DNA of 64,000 nucleotides from NCBI RefSeq assembly GCF_024171785.1, contig NZ_JAMTCK010000002.1, positions 124,001 through 188,000 on the forward strand, read 5' to 3'. Position 1 is the first letter of the stretch, and each line of letters begins with the position of its first letter. A program made the position numbers and the translations under genes. The stretch comes from Goodfellowiella coeruleoviolacea (GTDB lineage Bacteria > Actinomycetota > Actinomycetes > Mycobacteriales > Pseudonocardiaceae). The notes under the pieces were generated by a model, which ran no database searches, was not told the origin of the DNA, and saw only the letters and a program-made list of their open reading frames with translations. Shown one piece after another: positions 17,024 through 24,910 of the stretch.

Positions 17024-18472
17024 ATGTCCGAAACGGAGCACCAGATGAGCACCACTCCCACGCTGAGCGGCCAGCGCCGCCCGGCACCGGCGGCGCCGGA
17101 ACACCTCGCGCACGTCGTCTTCATCGCCGCGGTCGGCGCCCTCGGCGGCTTTCTGTTCGGCTACGACAGCGCCGTGATCAACGGGGCGGTCAGCGGCATC
17201 CAGGACCACTTCGCGGTGGGCGCCGGCGAGACCGCGCTGGTCGTCGCCGCCGCGCTGCTCGGCTCCGCGGTGGGCGCGGCCCTGGCCGGCAGGTTGGCCG
17301 ACCGGCTGGGCCGGCTGCGGGTGATGCAGATCGCCGCCGCGCTCTTCGCGATCAGCGCGATCGGGTCGATGCTGCCCTTCTCCCTGTGGGAGCTGGCCGC
17401 CTGGCGCGTGGTGGGCGGCGTGGCCATCGGCATCGCCTCGGTGATCGCGCCCACCTACATCGCCGAGGTGGCCCCGCCCGTCTACCGGGGGCGGCTGGCC
17501 TCGTTCCAGCAACTCGCGATCGTGCTGGGCATCGCGGTGTCGCAACTGGTCAACTACGCCATCGCCGAGGCGGCCGGCGGCCAGACCGGCAACCGGCTGG
17601 GCGGGCTGGCGGCCTGGCAGTGGATGCTGGGCGTGGCCGTGGTGCCGGCCGTGGTGTACTTCGTGCTCGCCGCGCTGATCCCCGAGTCGCCCCGGTTCCT
17701 GGTGGCCGTGGGCCGGCTGGCCCAGGCGCGCCGGGTGCTGCGCGACGTCGAGGGCGAGCGGATCGACCTGGACGCCAGGGTCGCCGAGATCCAGGCGGCC
17801 ATCGCCACCGACCACCGGCCGAGGCTGAGCGACCTGCGCGGCCGGTTCGGCCTGCTGCCGATCGTGTGGGTCGGCATCGGCCTGTCCGTCTTCCAGCAGC
17901 TGGTCGGCATCAACGTGATCTTCTACTACTCGTCGACGCTGTGGCAGTCGGTGGGCATCGACCAGTCCAGCTCGCTGCTGATCAGCCTGTCCACCTCGGT
18001 GATCAACATCATCGGCACGGTCATCGCCATGGCACTGGTGGACCGGGTCGGCCGCAAGCCGCTGGCGCTGGTCGGCTCGGTGGGCATGGCCGTGGCGCTG
18101 GGCACGGCGGCGTGGGCGTTCAGCTACGCCTCGGGCAGCGGCGACAACGTCACCATCCCGGCCGCGCAGGGCCTGGTCGCGCTGCTCGCCGCCCACGTCT
18201 TCGTGCTGTTCTTCGCCCTGTCCTGGGGCGTGGTCGTGTGGGTCATGCTGGGTGAGATGTTCCCCGGCAGGGTGCGTGCCGCGGCCATGTCCGTGGCCAC
18301 CGCGGCCCAGTGGATCGCCAACTGGCTGATCACCGTGACCTTCCCCAGCCTGGCCGAGTGGAACCTGTCCGCCACCTACCTCGGCTACACCGCCTTCGCC
18401 GTGCTCTCGATCGGCTTCGTCGCGAAGTTCATCCGCGAGACCAAGGGCAAGAAGCTGGAGGAGATGGGCTGA
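17024..18472 (+). CDS. MFS sugar porter
   Basis: A 482-residue member of the sugar porter branch of the major facilitator superfamily, with twelve predicted spans. Signature elements are GGFLFGYDSAVINGA in span 1, GRLADRLGRLRV between spans 2 and 3, PESPRFL near residue 220, QQLVGINVIFYYSSTLW in span 7, DRVGRKPLALVGS and the C-terminal RETKGKKLEEM. These match XylE/GLUT-type proton symporters. Two starts are possible: ATG 17024 with GAAGGG 6 bases upstream, and ATG 17045 with GGAG 6 bases upstream. Position suggests it takes up the xylose or galactose released by the neighbouring enzymes, but the substrate is not shown by sequence. Confidence 0.9.
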   Translation: MSETEHQMSTTPTLSGQRRPAPAAPEHLAHVVFIAAVGALGGFLFGYDSAVINGAVSGIQDHFAVGAGETALVVAAALLGSAVGAALAGRLADRLGRLRVMQIAAALFAISAIGSMLPFSLWELAAWRVVGGVAIGIASVIAPTYIAEVAPPVYRGRLASFQQLAIVLGIAVSQLVNYAIAEAAGGQTGNRLGGLAAWQWMLGVAVVPAVVYFVLAALIPESPRFLVAVGRLAQARRVLRDVEGERIDLDARVAEIQAAIATDHRPRLSDLRGRFGLLPIVWVGIGLSVFQQLVGINVIFYYSSTLWQSVGIDQSSSLLISLSTSVINIIGTVIAMALVDRVGRKPLALVGSVGMAVALGTAAWAFSYASGSGDNVTIPAAQGLVALLAAHVFVLFFALSWGVVVWVMLGEMFPGRVRAAAMSVATAAQWIANWLITVTFPSLAEWNLSATYLGYTAFAVLSIGFVAKFIRETKGKKLEEMG

Positions 18473-18481
18473 CCATGCGCC

Positions 18482-18510
18482 GCCGGCCAGCGGGCTGACC
18501 GCTGGCCGGC
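18482..18510. terminator. Bidirectional terminator between porter and hmp
   Basis: GCCGGCCAGCGG at 18482-18493 pairs perfectly with CCGCTGGCCGGC at 18499-18510 across 5 bases. It lies between two convergent genes and can serve both. Confidence 0.75.
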
Positions 18511-18526
18511 AGGGGACGGGCCGCGG

Positions 18527-19714
18527 TCACCGCCGCGCCAGCCACAGGTCCGAACCGAAGACCTCGTAGTGGATGTCGGCCGTGGGCACGCCCAGGTCGC
18601 GCAGCTGGGCGTGGACCGCGCGCATGAACGGCAGCGGCCCGCACAGGTAGGCGGTCACGCCGTCCGGGACGGCCACGGTGCCCAGGTCCACCAGGCCGGT
18701 GCGCTCCGCCGGCCACGGCCCGGTCGGCTCCTCGTACCACACGTGCGCGCTCGCGTTCGGCAGCTTGGCGATGAGCTGGTCGAAGTCCGCGCGCAGCGGG
18801 TGGGTGCGCTCGCTGCGGTCGGCGTGCACGGCGATGACCTGCCGTGGCGAGTCGGTCGCGGCCAGGTGGCCGAGCATGCTGATCATCGGGGTGCAGCCGA
18901 TGCCGGCCGACACCAGCAGCACCGGGTTGTCGCCCTCGTCGAGCACGACGTCGCCGAAGGGCGCGCTGATCCGCAGCAGGTCGCCGGTGACCACGTGGTC
19001 GTGCAGGTGGTTGGAGACCTCGCCGGCCGGCTCGCCCAGCGCCCGCTTCACCGCGAACCGCACGGTCTCGCCCTGCGCGGTGGTCAGGCTGTACTGGCGG
19101 ATCTGCCGCGCGCCGTCGGCCAGGTGGACCTGCACCGAGACGTACTGGCCGGGCTGGGCCACGGGCACCGGCCGGCCGTCGGTGGGCTGGGCGACAAAGG
19201 TGACCACGTCGTCGGTTTCGGCGTAACGGTCGACGACCCGGTACTCACGCCACGAGTCGCCGTCGGGCGCGCCGGCCTCGGCGTAGAGCCGGCTCTCCAC
19301 GGCGATGAGGGCCTCCGCCATCGCCCAGTACACCTCGGTCCAGGCGGCGGCCACCTCCTCGGTGACCGCGTCGCCGAGCACCTCGGCGATGGCCGCGAAC
19401 AGGTGGTTGTGGACCAGCGGGTACTGGTCCCGGGTGATGCCCAGCGACGCGTGCTTGTGCGCGATGCGGCTGAGCAGCGCGTCCGGCGTGGTCGCCGGCT
19501 GTGCGACCAGGGCCGAGGCGAACGCGGCGATGGAGCCGGCCAGCGCCTGCCGCTGGGTGCCGTTGGCCTGGTTGCCCCGGTTGAACAGGTTCCGCAGCAG
19601 GTCGGGGTGGGCGGTGAAGAGCCTGGTGTAGAAGACCGAGGAGATCTCGTCGAGGTTCGCCGCCACCGCGGGAAGGGTGGCGCGGACCGTGGCGCTGGTT
19701 CTCTCGGACAACAT
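18527..19714 (-). CDS. hmp: Flavohaemoglobin, nitric oxide dioxygenase
   Basis: A 395-residue flavohaemoglobin that oxidises nitric oxide to nitrate using NAD(P)H and oxygen. ATG 19714 has GGAGG 6 bases upstream; a TTG 12 bases earlier would be inside that site. Domains in order: globin (residues 1-140) with the KHASLGI segment containing the proximal His and PLVHNHLF after it; FAD domain with RQYSLT near residue 205; NAD domain with GIGCTPMISML near 270; and the family C-terminus IHYEVFGSDLWLARR. It is divergently oriented to nothing but follows nsrR on the same strand, and each gene has its own NsrR-type operator. Nitric oxide induction is therefore expected. Confidence 0.95.
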   Translation of the reverse strand: MLSERTSATVRATLPAVAANLDEISSVFYTRLFTAHPDLLRNLFNRGNQANGTQRQALAGSIAAFASALVAQPATTPDALLSRIAHKHASLGITRDQYPLVHNHLFAAIAEVLGDAVTEEVAAAWTEVYWAMAEALIAVESRLYAEAGAPDGDSWREYRVVDRYAETDDVVTFVAQPTDGRPVPVAQPGQYVSVQVHLADGARQIRQYSLTTAQGETVRFAVKRALGEPAGEVSNHLHDHVVTGDLLRISAPFGDVVLDEGDNPVLLVSAGIGCTPMISMLGHLAATDSPRQVIAVHADRSERTHPLRADFDQLIAKLPNASAHVWYEEPTGPWPAERTGLVDLGTVAVPDGVTAYLCGPLPFMRAVHAQLRDLGVPTADIHYEVFGSDLWLARR

Positions 19715-19725
19715 TGAATCCTCCA

Positions 19726-19749
19726 AAAGTGGTATCCAAGATTCGTGTT
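19726..19749 (-). promoter_or_regulatory. NsrR-type operator of hmp
   Basis: Read on the minus strand the site is AACACGAAT-N5-ATACCACTTT. It ends 11 bases before the hmp ATG. The outer 19 bases are identical to the site before nsrR, and the left half equals the AACACGAAT half I recall from the Streptomyces coelicolor hmpA1/NsrR site. Confidence 0.85.
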
Positions 19750-19768
19750 TTTGGGCGTGTTCGACCGC

Positions 19769-19787
19769 CCGACGTGCTGCACGTCGG
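19769..19787. terminator. Palindrome after nsrR
   Basis: CCGACGTGC-T-GCACGTCGG is a perfect 9-bp inverted repeat, 26 bases past the nsrR stop. As RNA it would be a tight stem, a plausible nsrR terminator. An operator role cannot be ruled out. Confidence 0.45.
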
Positions 19788-19812
19788 TTGCGGTGGCGTC
19801 AGTGGTTGGTGG

Positions 19813-20262
19813 TTATCGGGGTTGTCGGGGGAGTGGCGGCAGACCGAGCAACACCGGGCCGGTGGGGCTGCCCACCAGGTCCTCGACGGTGATCGGGTCA
19901 AGGGCGGAGTAGAAGGCGGCCTGGGCCGTGCGCAGGGCCGAGCGGAGCCGGCAGGCGCCGCGCAGCGGGCACGGGGGGTCGTCCTCGCAGCCGACCACGT
20001 CGCCGACGCCCTCCAGCTCGCGCACGAGCCAGCCCAGCGAGCTGGTCCGTCCGGCGGGTGTGAGCACCAGACCACCGCCCCGACCGCGCCTGGCCTCGAT
20101 CACACCGAGGTGTTGCAGCCGGGTGACGATCTTGGCGGCGTGGCTGTAGGGAACGGCGATGGCGTCGGCCACCTCGCGGGTGGTCGGCGCACTGTCCTCG
20201 CCCAGCACCGCCAACCGCATGGCGATGCGGAGCGCCAGGTCCGTGCCCTTGGTGAGCCGCAC
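19813..20262 (-). CDS. nsrR: NsrR, Rrf2-family nitric oxide sensor
   Basis: A 149-residue Rrf2-family repressor. The N-terminus RLTKGTDLALRIAMRLAVL and helix-turn-helix TTREVADAIAVPYSHAAKIVTRL with the GRGGGL wing are typical of NsrR. Cysteines 92, 98 and 104 have C-x5-C-x5-C spacing, in practice the position of the [4Fe-4S] ligands in actinobacterial NsrR; nitric oxide damages that cluster and relieves repression. I place the start at GTG 20262 because the family begins at RLTK and because GTG 20298 would put the operator inside the coding region. No good Shine-Dalgarno sequence precedes it. It should repress hmp and itself. Confidence 0.93.
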   Translation of the reverse strand: MRLTKGTDLALRIAMRLAVLGEDSAPTTREVADAIAVPYSHAAKIVTRLQHLGVIEARRGRGGGLVLTPAGRTSSLGWLVRELEGVGDVVGCEDDPPCPLRGACRLRSALRTAQAAFYSALDPITVEDLVGSPTGPVLLGLPPLPRQPR

Positions 20263-20277
20263 GAGCCAAGCGTAGAA

Positions 20278-20301
20278 AACACGAATTCCCGATACCACTT
20301 T
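20278..20301 (+). promoter_or_regulatory. NsrR-type operator of nsrR
   Basis: AACACGAAT-N5-ATACCACTTT, ending 16 bases before the GTG of nsrR (which reads to the left). It differs from the hmp site only in the five central bases, so autoregulation is very likely. Confidence 0.85.
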
Positions 20302-20431
20302 GGGGCCGCGGTTGTCGGCAAGGTCTCAACGGCCGAGGACCGCCGCCGGTCGTCCCGGTCAGCGGTCCTCGGTGTCCGTGGTGATCAGCTCAGCGGCGGC
20401 CAGCTCGGCGACGCCCAGCTCAGGGGAAGGC

Positions 20432-21925
20432 TCAGCGGTACTCGACCAGCCGGGGGCGGACGCCGATCAGCACCAGCACGGCGACGACCACCACCCCGGA
20501 GGTGGGGATCAGGTCCGTCCAGCCGTTCAGCCCGGTCTCACCGGCGCGGATGGCGCTGTCGAACGCGGCCTGCCTGGCGTTGATCACCGCCAGCAGGGCG
20601 GCGTCGTACTGGCCGAAGTCGTAGGTGGCCTGGCCCGAGGACGTGCCCAGCTTGAGCGCGATCGCCTTGTGCCGGTCACCCCGGGTGGCCAGGTTCCGCA
20701 GCTCGTCGTGGTCCTGCTGGTACGCCTGGTAGGCGGTGAGGACCTGGCGCACCGCGTCCCGCTCACCCCGCGCGCCGATCTCCTTGAGCGTGTCGCCGAG
20801 GTAGCCGCCGAAGCCCAGCTCGCCCGTGTTGTCCTGGTAGTCCTTGACCGCCTGGGCCACCAGGTCGCTGTAGCGCGACTCGTCGGCGTCCGGGAAGTTG
20901 GCCACCGACTGGGCCCGCTCGTAGAACGCGGTCACGTACGCGTTGGCGTTGGCTGGGTCCACCAGGTAGCGGCTCTGGTTGGTGTTGGCGTCGTGGCTGA
21001 TCGCCCGGGCCTCGGACAGCGCGATGATCGCGTCGAACTCCCGCTCGGCCGTGGTGCTCTGCTCGGCCTCGGCGGACAGCATCACCCAGCCGCCCACCAG
21101 CGTGGCGCCGGCGACCAGGGTGGCCACGGCGAGCGCGGGGTTGAGCAGCCGCCGGAACCGCACCCGCAGGTAGACCTGAAGGCCGACCAGCACGACGAGC
21201 AGTGCTCCGCCAAGGATCGCCACCCACATCCGGGCGCTGAGCAGCGCGGCGTGGTGGGCGGCGTGCGCGCGTTTGAGGTCCTCGTGCTCGGCCGTGGTCA
21301 GGTTGTGCACGGTCACCAGGATCTCGTTCATCAGGGCGGTGGCCGGCTGGTAGAGGTCGAGCACGGTCTTGGACGGCTCGCCGGCCGGGTTGCCCTCGGT
21401 CGAGTTGAGCAGCGCCGCGGCCGACGCGGACGCCTGGTACCGGCCCAGCTGGTCCAAAATGGACCGAACCGCCTCCAGTGCGGACGGGTCGGAACCGCTC
21501 ACCCCGGCGATCAGCTGCAGATCGCTGTTGACCTGCTGGCGCCGCTGGTCGTAGAGATCGCGCGCCTGCTGGTAGTTGCTGGCGAACTCCGGGCTGTTGC
21601 CGGCCAACAGCAGGTTGGCCAGCTGGGTGTCCATGTCGCTGAGGGCGAAGGCCAGATCGGCACTCGTGGCCACGCGCGGCGCGGCCACGTGGCCGATGTC
21701 GGTCACGTTCTGGCGCCCGCTCGCGGCACTGTTGCTGAGCAGGAAGCTCAGCACGGCCGTCAGCAGCACGGCCAGCGCGGCCATGATGCGGATCCGCCCG
21801 GGCGTCGTCCACTGCCGCCGGAGCACCTCGCCGGATAAGAGCCGGCGGACCAACGGCGGTCGGCGTTGCTGGAGCGGTGATTTCCCGGCGGCCGACTCGG
21901 TCGGCGTGGTCATCGGTGAGGTCAC
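20432..21925 (-). CDS. GlnX-like membrane sensor of the PknG pathway
   Basis: A 497-residue membrane protein. After a polar N-terminus come a membrane span (IRIMAALAVLLTAVLSFLL), a long extracytoplasmic helical region (residues about 65-225, with many QQARDLYDQRR-like helices), a span pair (MWVAILGGALLVVLVGLQVYL and ALAVATLVAGATLVGGWVML), a second helical sensor region, and a last span (GVVVVAVLVLIGV). This tandem four-helix sensor layout matches GlnX, which in mycobacteria and corynebacteria passes amino-acid information from lipoprotein GlnH to kinase PknG. The pknG-like gene lies immediately upstream on the same strand. GTG 21925 was chosen because GGTGGGA precedes it; longer starts exist. 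No glnH is nearby. Confidence 0.72.
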   Translation of the reverse strand: MTSPMTTPTESAAGKSPLQQRRPPLVRRLLSGEVLRRQWTTPGRIRIMAALAVLLTAVLSFLLSNSAASGRQNVTDIGHVAAPRVATSADLAFALSDMDTQLANLLLAGNSPEFASNYQQARDLYDQRRQQVNSDLQLIAGVSGSDPSALEAVRSILDQLGRYQASASAAALLNSTEGNPAGEPSKTVLDLYQPATALMNEILVTVHNLTTAEHEDLKRAHAAHHAALLSARMWVAILGGALLVVLVGLQVYLRVRFRRLLNPALAVATLVAGATLVGGWVMLSAEAEQSTTAEREFDAIIALSEARAISHDANTNQSRYLVDPANANAYVTAFYERAQSVANFPDADESRYSDLVAQAVKDYQDNTGELGFGGYLGDTLKEIGARGERDAVRQVLTAYQAYQQDHDELRNLATRGDRHKAIALKLGTSSGQATYDFGQYDAALLAVINARQAAFDSAIRAGETGLNGWTDLIPTSGVVVVAVLVLIGVRPRLVEYR

Positions 21926-22043
21926 CGGTGTCCCACCGCCGGTGTGCTCACCCGATCGCGTCGTCCCTGCCTGGCCCGTGTCACGGCCGCACACTCTAAC
22001 GGAGTGGCCGCCACCGGATCAGGCGATCGCTGCGGGCCCATGC

Positions 22044-24659
22044 CTACACCCAGGTGAGTGGGCGAACCGCGTTCGCGCGGTCGACCAGCGCGGTCCGGCG
22101 GTCCGGGTCCTCGGCCAGTCGGGCCAGGGTCCGGTACGCGCGCTCCAGACCACCGCACAGGTCGCGGTCGGTCAGCGCGCAGCCGAGCACGTCCTTGCGC
22201 GGCCCGGACCGGGACGCCCCGGGCCGGCCGGCCAGCACCCAGGCGCGGGCGGCGTTGAGCACCTCGATCGCCAGCCGGGTCCGCCGTTCCGCCTCCAGGG
22301 TCAGCGACTCCAGTCGGTCGGCCGCCTTGACCAGGTCGTCCTCGGTGAGTTCGGCCGGGTCGCGGTCCCGGGTCAGCGCCCGGATCGCGGCCAGCTGCGC
22401 GGGCAGGTACTGGCTGGAACTGTCCGGCACCGACTCCAGCACGGCCACGGCACCGGCTCGGTCGCCCTGGGACAGCCGCACCCTGGCCAGCCCGAACGCG
22501 GCGCTCACCGCGGACCGGTCGGTGCGCCACACCAGGTCGTAGTACCGGGTCGCGGCGGGCCGGTTGCCCAGGTGCTCCTCGGTGACGGCCAGCGCGAGCT
22601 TGGGCGCGGCCTCGCCGGGCAGCAGGCTGTAGACGGTGTCGAAGGACGTCCTGGCGTGCCTCGGCTGGTTGCGGGCCAGCGCGACCAGCCCCCAGTACCA
22701 GTGCACCCGCCAGTCCGGCGGCTCGGTCCTGGCGAGTTCGTTGAGGTCGTTGATGGCGCCCTGCAGGTCGTTCAGCTCGATGCGGGTGCGGGCCAGCCGC
22801 AGCCGCACCTCCACGGTGCGCGTGGGGATCGCCGACAGCATGCCGATCAAATCGGCCGGGTCGGTGCTGGCGGCGGTGGCCAGGAACCCGGCGGCCGGGT
22901 CGGCGGGATCCACCTGGGGCACGGCCATCCCGGCCACCACCTCGGCCGGCGCGGGCGCGGCCGGCCAGGTGTCGGTGTCCGTGCCGAAGGCGTGCCGCTC
23001 CGGACTGAACAAAGTGGACACACCGGGCCGCGGCTGGCCGTCCTCCACGGCCAGCACCTCGCGCAGCACCCCGGTCAGCTGGTCGACCATCTCCTGGGCG
23101 GACCGGAACCGCTTGGCCGGCTGCGGGTCGGTGGCCCGCAGCAGCAGCCGGTAGTAGGAGTCGTGCCTGGCCAGCAGGGGCACCTGGGTCGGGTTGGGCA
23201 GCTGCGTCTTGTAGGCCTTGCTGTAGTCGAAGTCGAAGGTCAGCACCGCCAGCGACCGGGCGATCGTGTACAGGTCGGAGGTGACCGAGGGCCCGGTGGT
23301 GACGACCTCGGGCGCGCAGTAGCCGTCGGTCTTGTAGGTCGCGCTCTCCCAGTCGTTGATCCGGTGCACCGCGCCCAGGTCGATGAGCTTGACCTGCTCC
23401 TCGCTCTGGATCACGTTGTCCGGCTTGAAGTCGCAGTACAGCAGGCCGAGTCCGTGGAGGTAGCCCATGGCGGGCAGCACCTCCAACGCGTAGGCGATGG
23501 CCTGGGCGACCGGCAGCGGCTGCGGTCTGCCGTCCGGGCCGGGGCGGGAGCGCAGCTCCTTGAGCGTCTGCCCGCCGACGTACTCCATCACGATGTAGCC
23601 GACCATCGTGCCGTCGCGCGGGTCGGGGTGCTGCACGAAGTTGTAGATCTTGACGATGTTGGGGTGCTCGACCTCGGCGAGGAAGCGCCGCTCGGACACG
23701 GCGGCCTCCATGGCCGCGGTGTCACCGGAGTCGAGCAGTCCTTTGAGGACAACCCAGCGGTCGTTCACGTTGCGGTCCCTGGCCAGGTAGATCCAGCCGA
23801 GACCGCCGTAGGCCAGGCAGCCGAGCACCTCGTACTGGCCGCCGACCAGCTCGCCGGGCGAGAGCTTGGGCGTGAACGAGAACGGCGTGCCGCACCGCTC
23901 GCAGACGCCTTCGGTCCGGCCGGGCTGGCCGTCGGTGCCTCGGCCGACCGGACTGCCGCACTGGCTGCAGAACCGCCTGCGCTCCGCGACCTCCGGGTTG
24001 GCCATGATCGCCTCGGCCGGATCGCGGTAGGGCACCGGCGGCACGTCGACCAGACCGGCGCCGAGCTGACCGCGCCGGGTCGAGCGGTTGGACCGGCTGG
24101 GGGTGCTGCGGGAACTGGCGCCCGACGCCGGACCGGAGGCCGGGCCGGTCCAGGGCGCCGGACCGGTGTGCGGCCGGGCGCTGCTGCCGCTGACCGGACT
24201 GGATGGCGGCGCCGGCCGGGAGAACCCGGACACCGGGGTTGGTGGGCCCATCGGCCCTGGCCGTCCGGTCGCCGGCAGCGGCCGCGGCCCGCCAGGTGCC
24301 GGCTGGCCGGGATAGGGGCCAGGGCCCACCGGCGGCGGGCCAACCGGCCCACTCGGACCAACCGGTCCGGCGGGTCCGGGCGGGCCAGGGCGAAAACCAC
24401 CGGGGCCGGGCCGGGGCGCGGCACCCGTCGGCCGCGGCCCCATCGGGCCCTGGCCCACGCCCTGGCCCCGGTTCGGCCCCGGCCCCGGGGCCATGCCCGG
24501 TGCTGGGCCCGGCCCTGGGCCCGCCGCCGGTGCGGGGCCGGGAACCGGTCCGGGTCGGCGGCCGGGTGGCGGTCCGGGGCGCGATGCCGGCGCGCCGCAC
24601 GCGGTGCAGCGGCCGTGCTCGACGCTGCCGGTGCAGCCGGGCTGCGTGCATGCGGTCAT
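22044..24659 (-). CDS. pknG: PknG-like serine/threonine protein kinase
   Basis: An 871-residue soluble kinase. It opens with a small zinc-ribbon-like module (CTQPGCTGSVEHGRCTACG), then about 160 residues rich in Pro and Gly. A rubredoxin-like pair, FCSQCG near residue 230 and VCERCG near 250, precedes the kinase domain (about 280-540), with LAYGGLGWIYLARD as glycine loop, WVVLKG as the Lys motif and YCDFKPDN as the catalytic loop. That loop lacks the Arg before Asp, as in PknG. TPR repeats follow to the end. In mycobacteria PknG controls glutamate metabolism through GarA/OdhI. ATG 24659 has GGGAG 8-10 bases upstream. The GlnX-like gene follows after 118 bases. Confidence 0.9.
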   Translation of the reverse strand: MTACTQPGCTGSVEHGRCTACGAPASRPGPPPGRRPGPVPGPAPAAGPGPGPAPGMAPGPGPNRGQGVGQGPMGPRPTGAAPRPGPGGFRPGPPGPAGPVGPSGPVGPPPVGPGPYPGQPAPGGPRPLPATGRPGPMGPPTPVSGFSRPAPPSSPVSGSSARPHTGPAPWTGPASGPASGASSRSTPSRSNRSTRRGQLGAGLVDVPPVPYRDPAEAIMANPEVAERRRFCSQCGSPVGRGTDGQPGRTEGVCERCGTPFSFTPKLSPGELVGGQYEVLGCLAYGGLGWIYLARDRNVNDRWVVLKGLLDSGDTAAMEAAVSERRFLAEVEHPNIVKIYNFVQHPDPRDGTMVGYIVMEYVGGQTLKELRSRPGPDGRPQPLPVAQAIAYALEVLPAMGYLHGLGLLYCDFKPDNVIQSEEQVKLIDLGAVHRINDWESATYKTDGYCAPEVVTTGPSVTSDLYTIARSLAVLTFDFDYSKAYKTQLPNPTQVPLLARHDSYYRLLLRATDPQPAKRFRSAQEMVDQLTGVLREVLAVEDGQPRPGVSTLFSPERHAFGTDTDTWPAAPAPAEVVAGMAVPQVDPADPAAGFLATAASTDPADLIGMLSAIPTRTVEVRLRLARTRIELNDLQGAINDLNELARTEPPDWRVHWYWGLVALARNQPRHARTSFDTVYSLLPGEAAPKLALAVTEEHLGNRPAATRYYDLVWRTDRSAVSAAFGLARVRLSQGDRAGAVAVLESVPDSSSQYLPAQLAAIRALTRDRDPAELTEDDLVKAADRLESLTLEAERRTRLAIEVLNAARAWVLAGRPGASRSGPRKDVLGCALTDRDLCGGLERAYRTLARLAEDPDRRTALVDRANAVRPLTWV
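24090..24600 (-). repeat. Pro/Gly-rich low-complexity segment in pknG
   Basis: This part of the kinase gene encodes short runs such as PGPVPGPAP, PGPGPAPG and GPAGPVGPSGPVGPPP. The DNA is nearly all G and C. It inserts about 160 residues of flexible linker between the N-terminal zinc-ribbon-like module and the rubredoxin-like module. Confidence 0.75.
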
Positions 24660-24910
24660 CGGGCTGGCTCCCTGTCTGCGTCGAGCACCGCGGCCGAAAT
24701 ACGTCCGCGACTCGGCGAACCCATTTGCGCACACGGGATTGTGGTCGCCACATTATGGCAGAGCGATCGCCCGCCCGGTGGGCTCGGGCGGGAAACTCCC
24801 AGCTGGCGACCACTTGTGCCGAAATCAATTCGGTTGGCGCATTCGCCGGGAAAAGACGCGCACCGAATTTCCCGTGCTGGCCGGCGTTTTCCGGTCCGCG
24901 CCGGGCCCGC

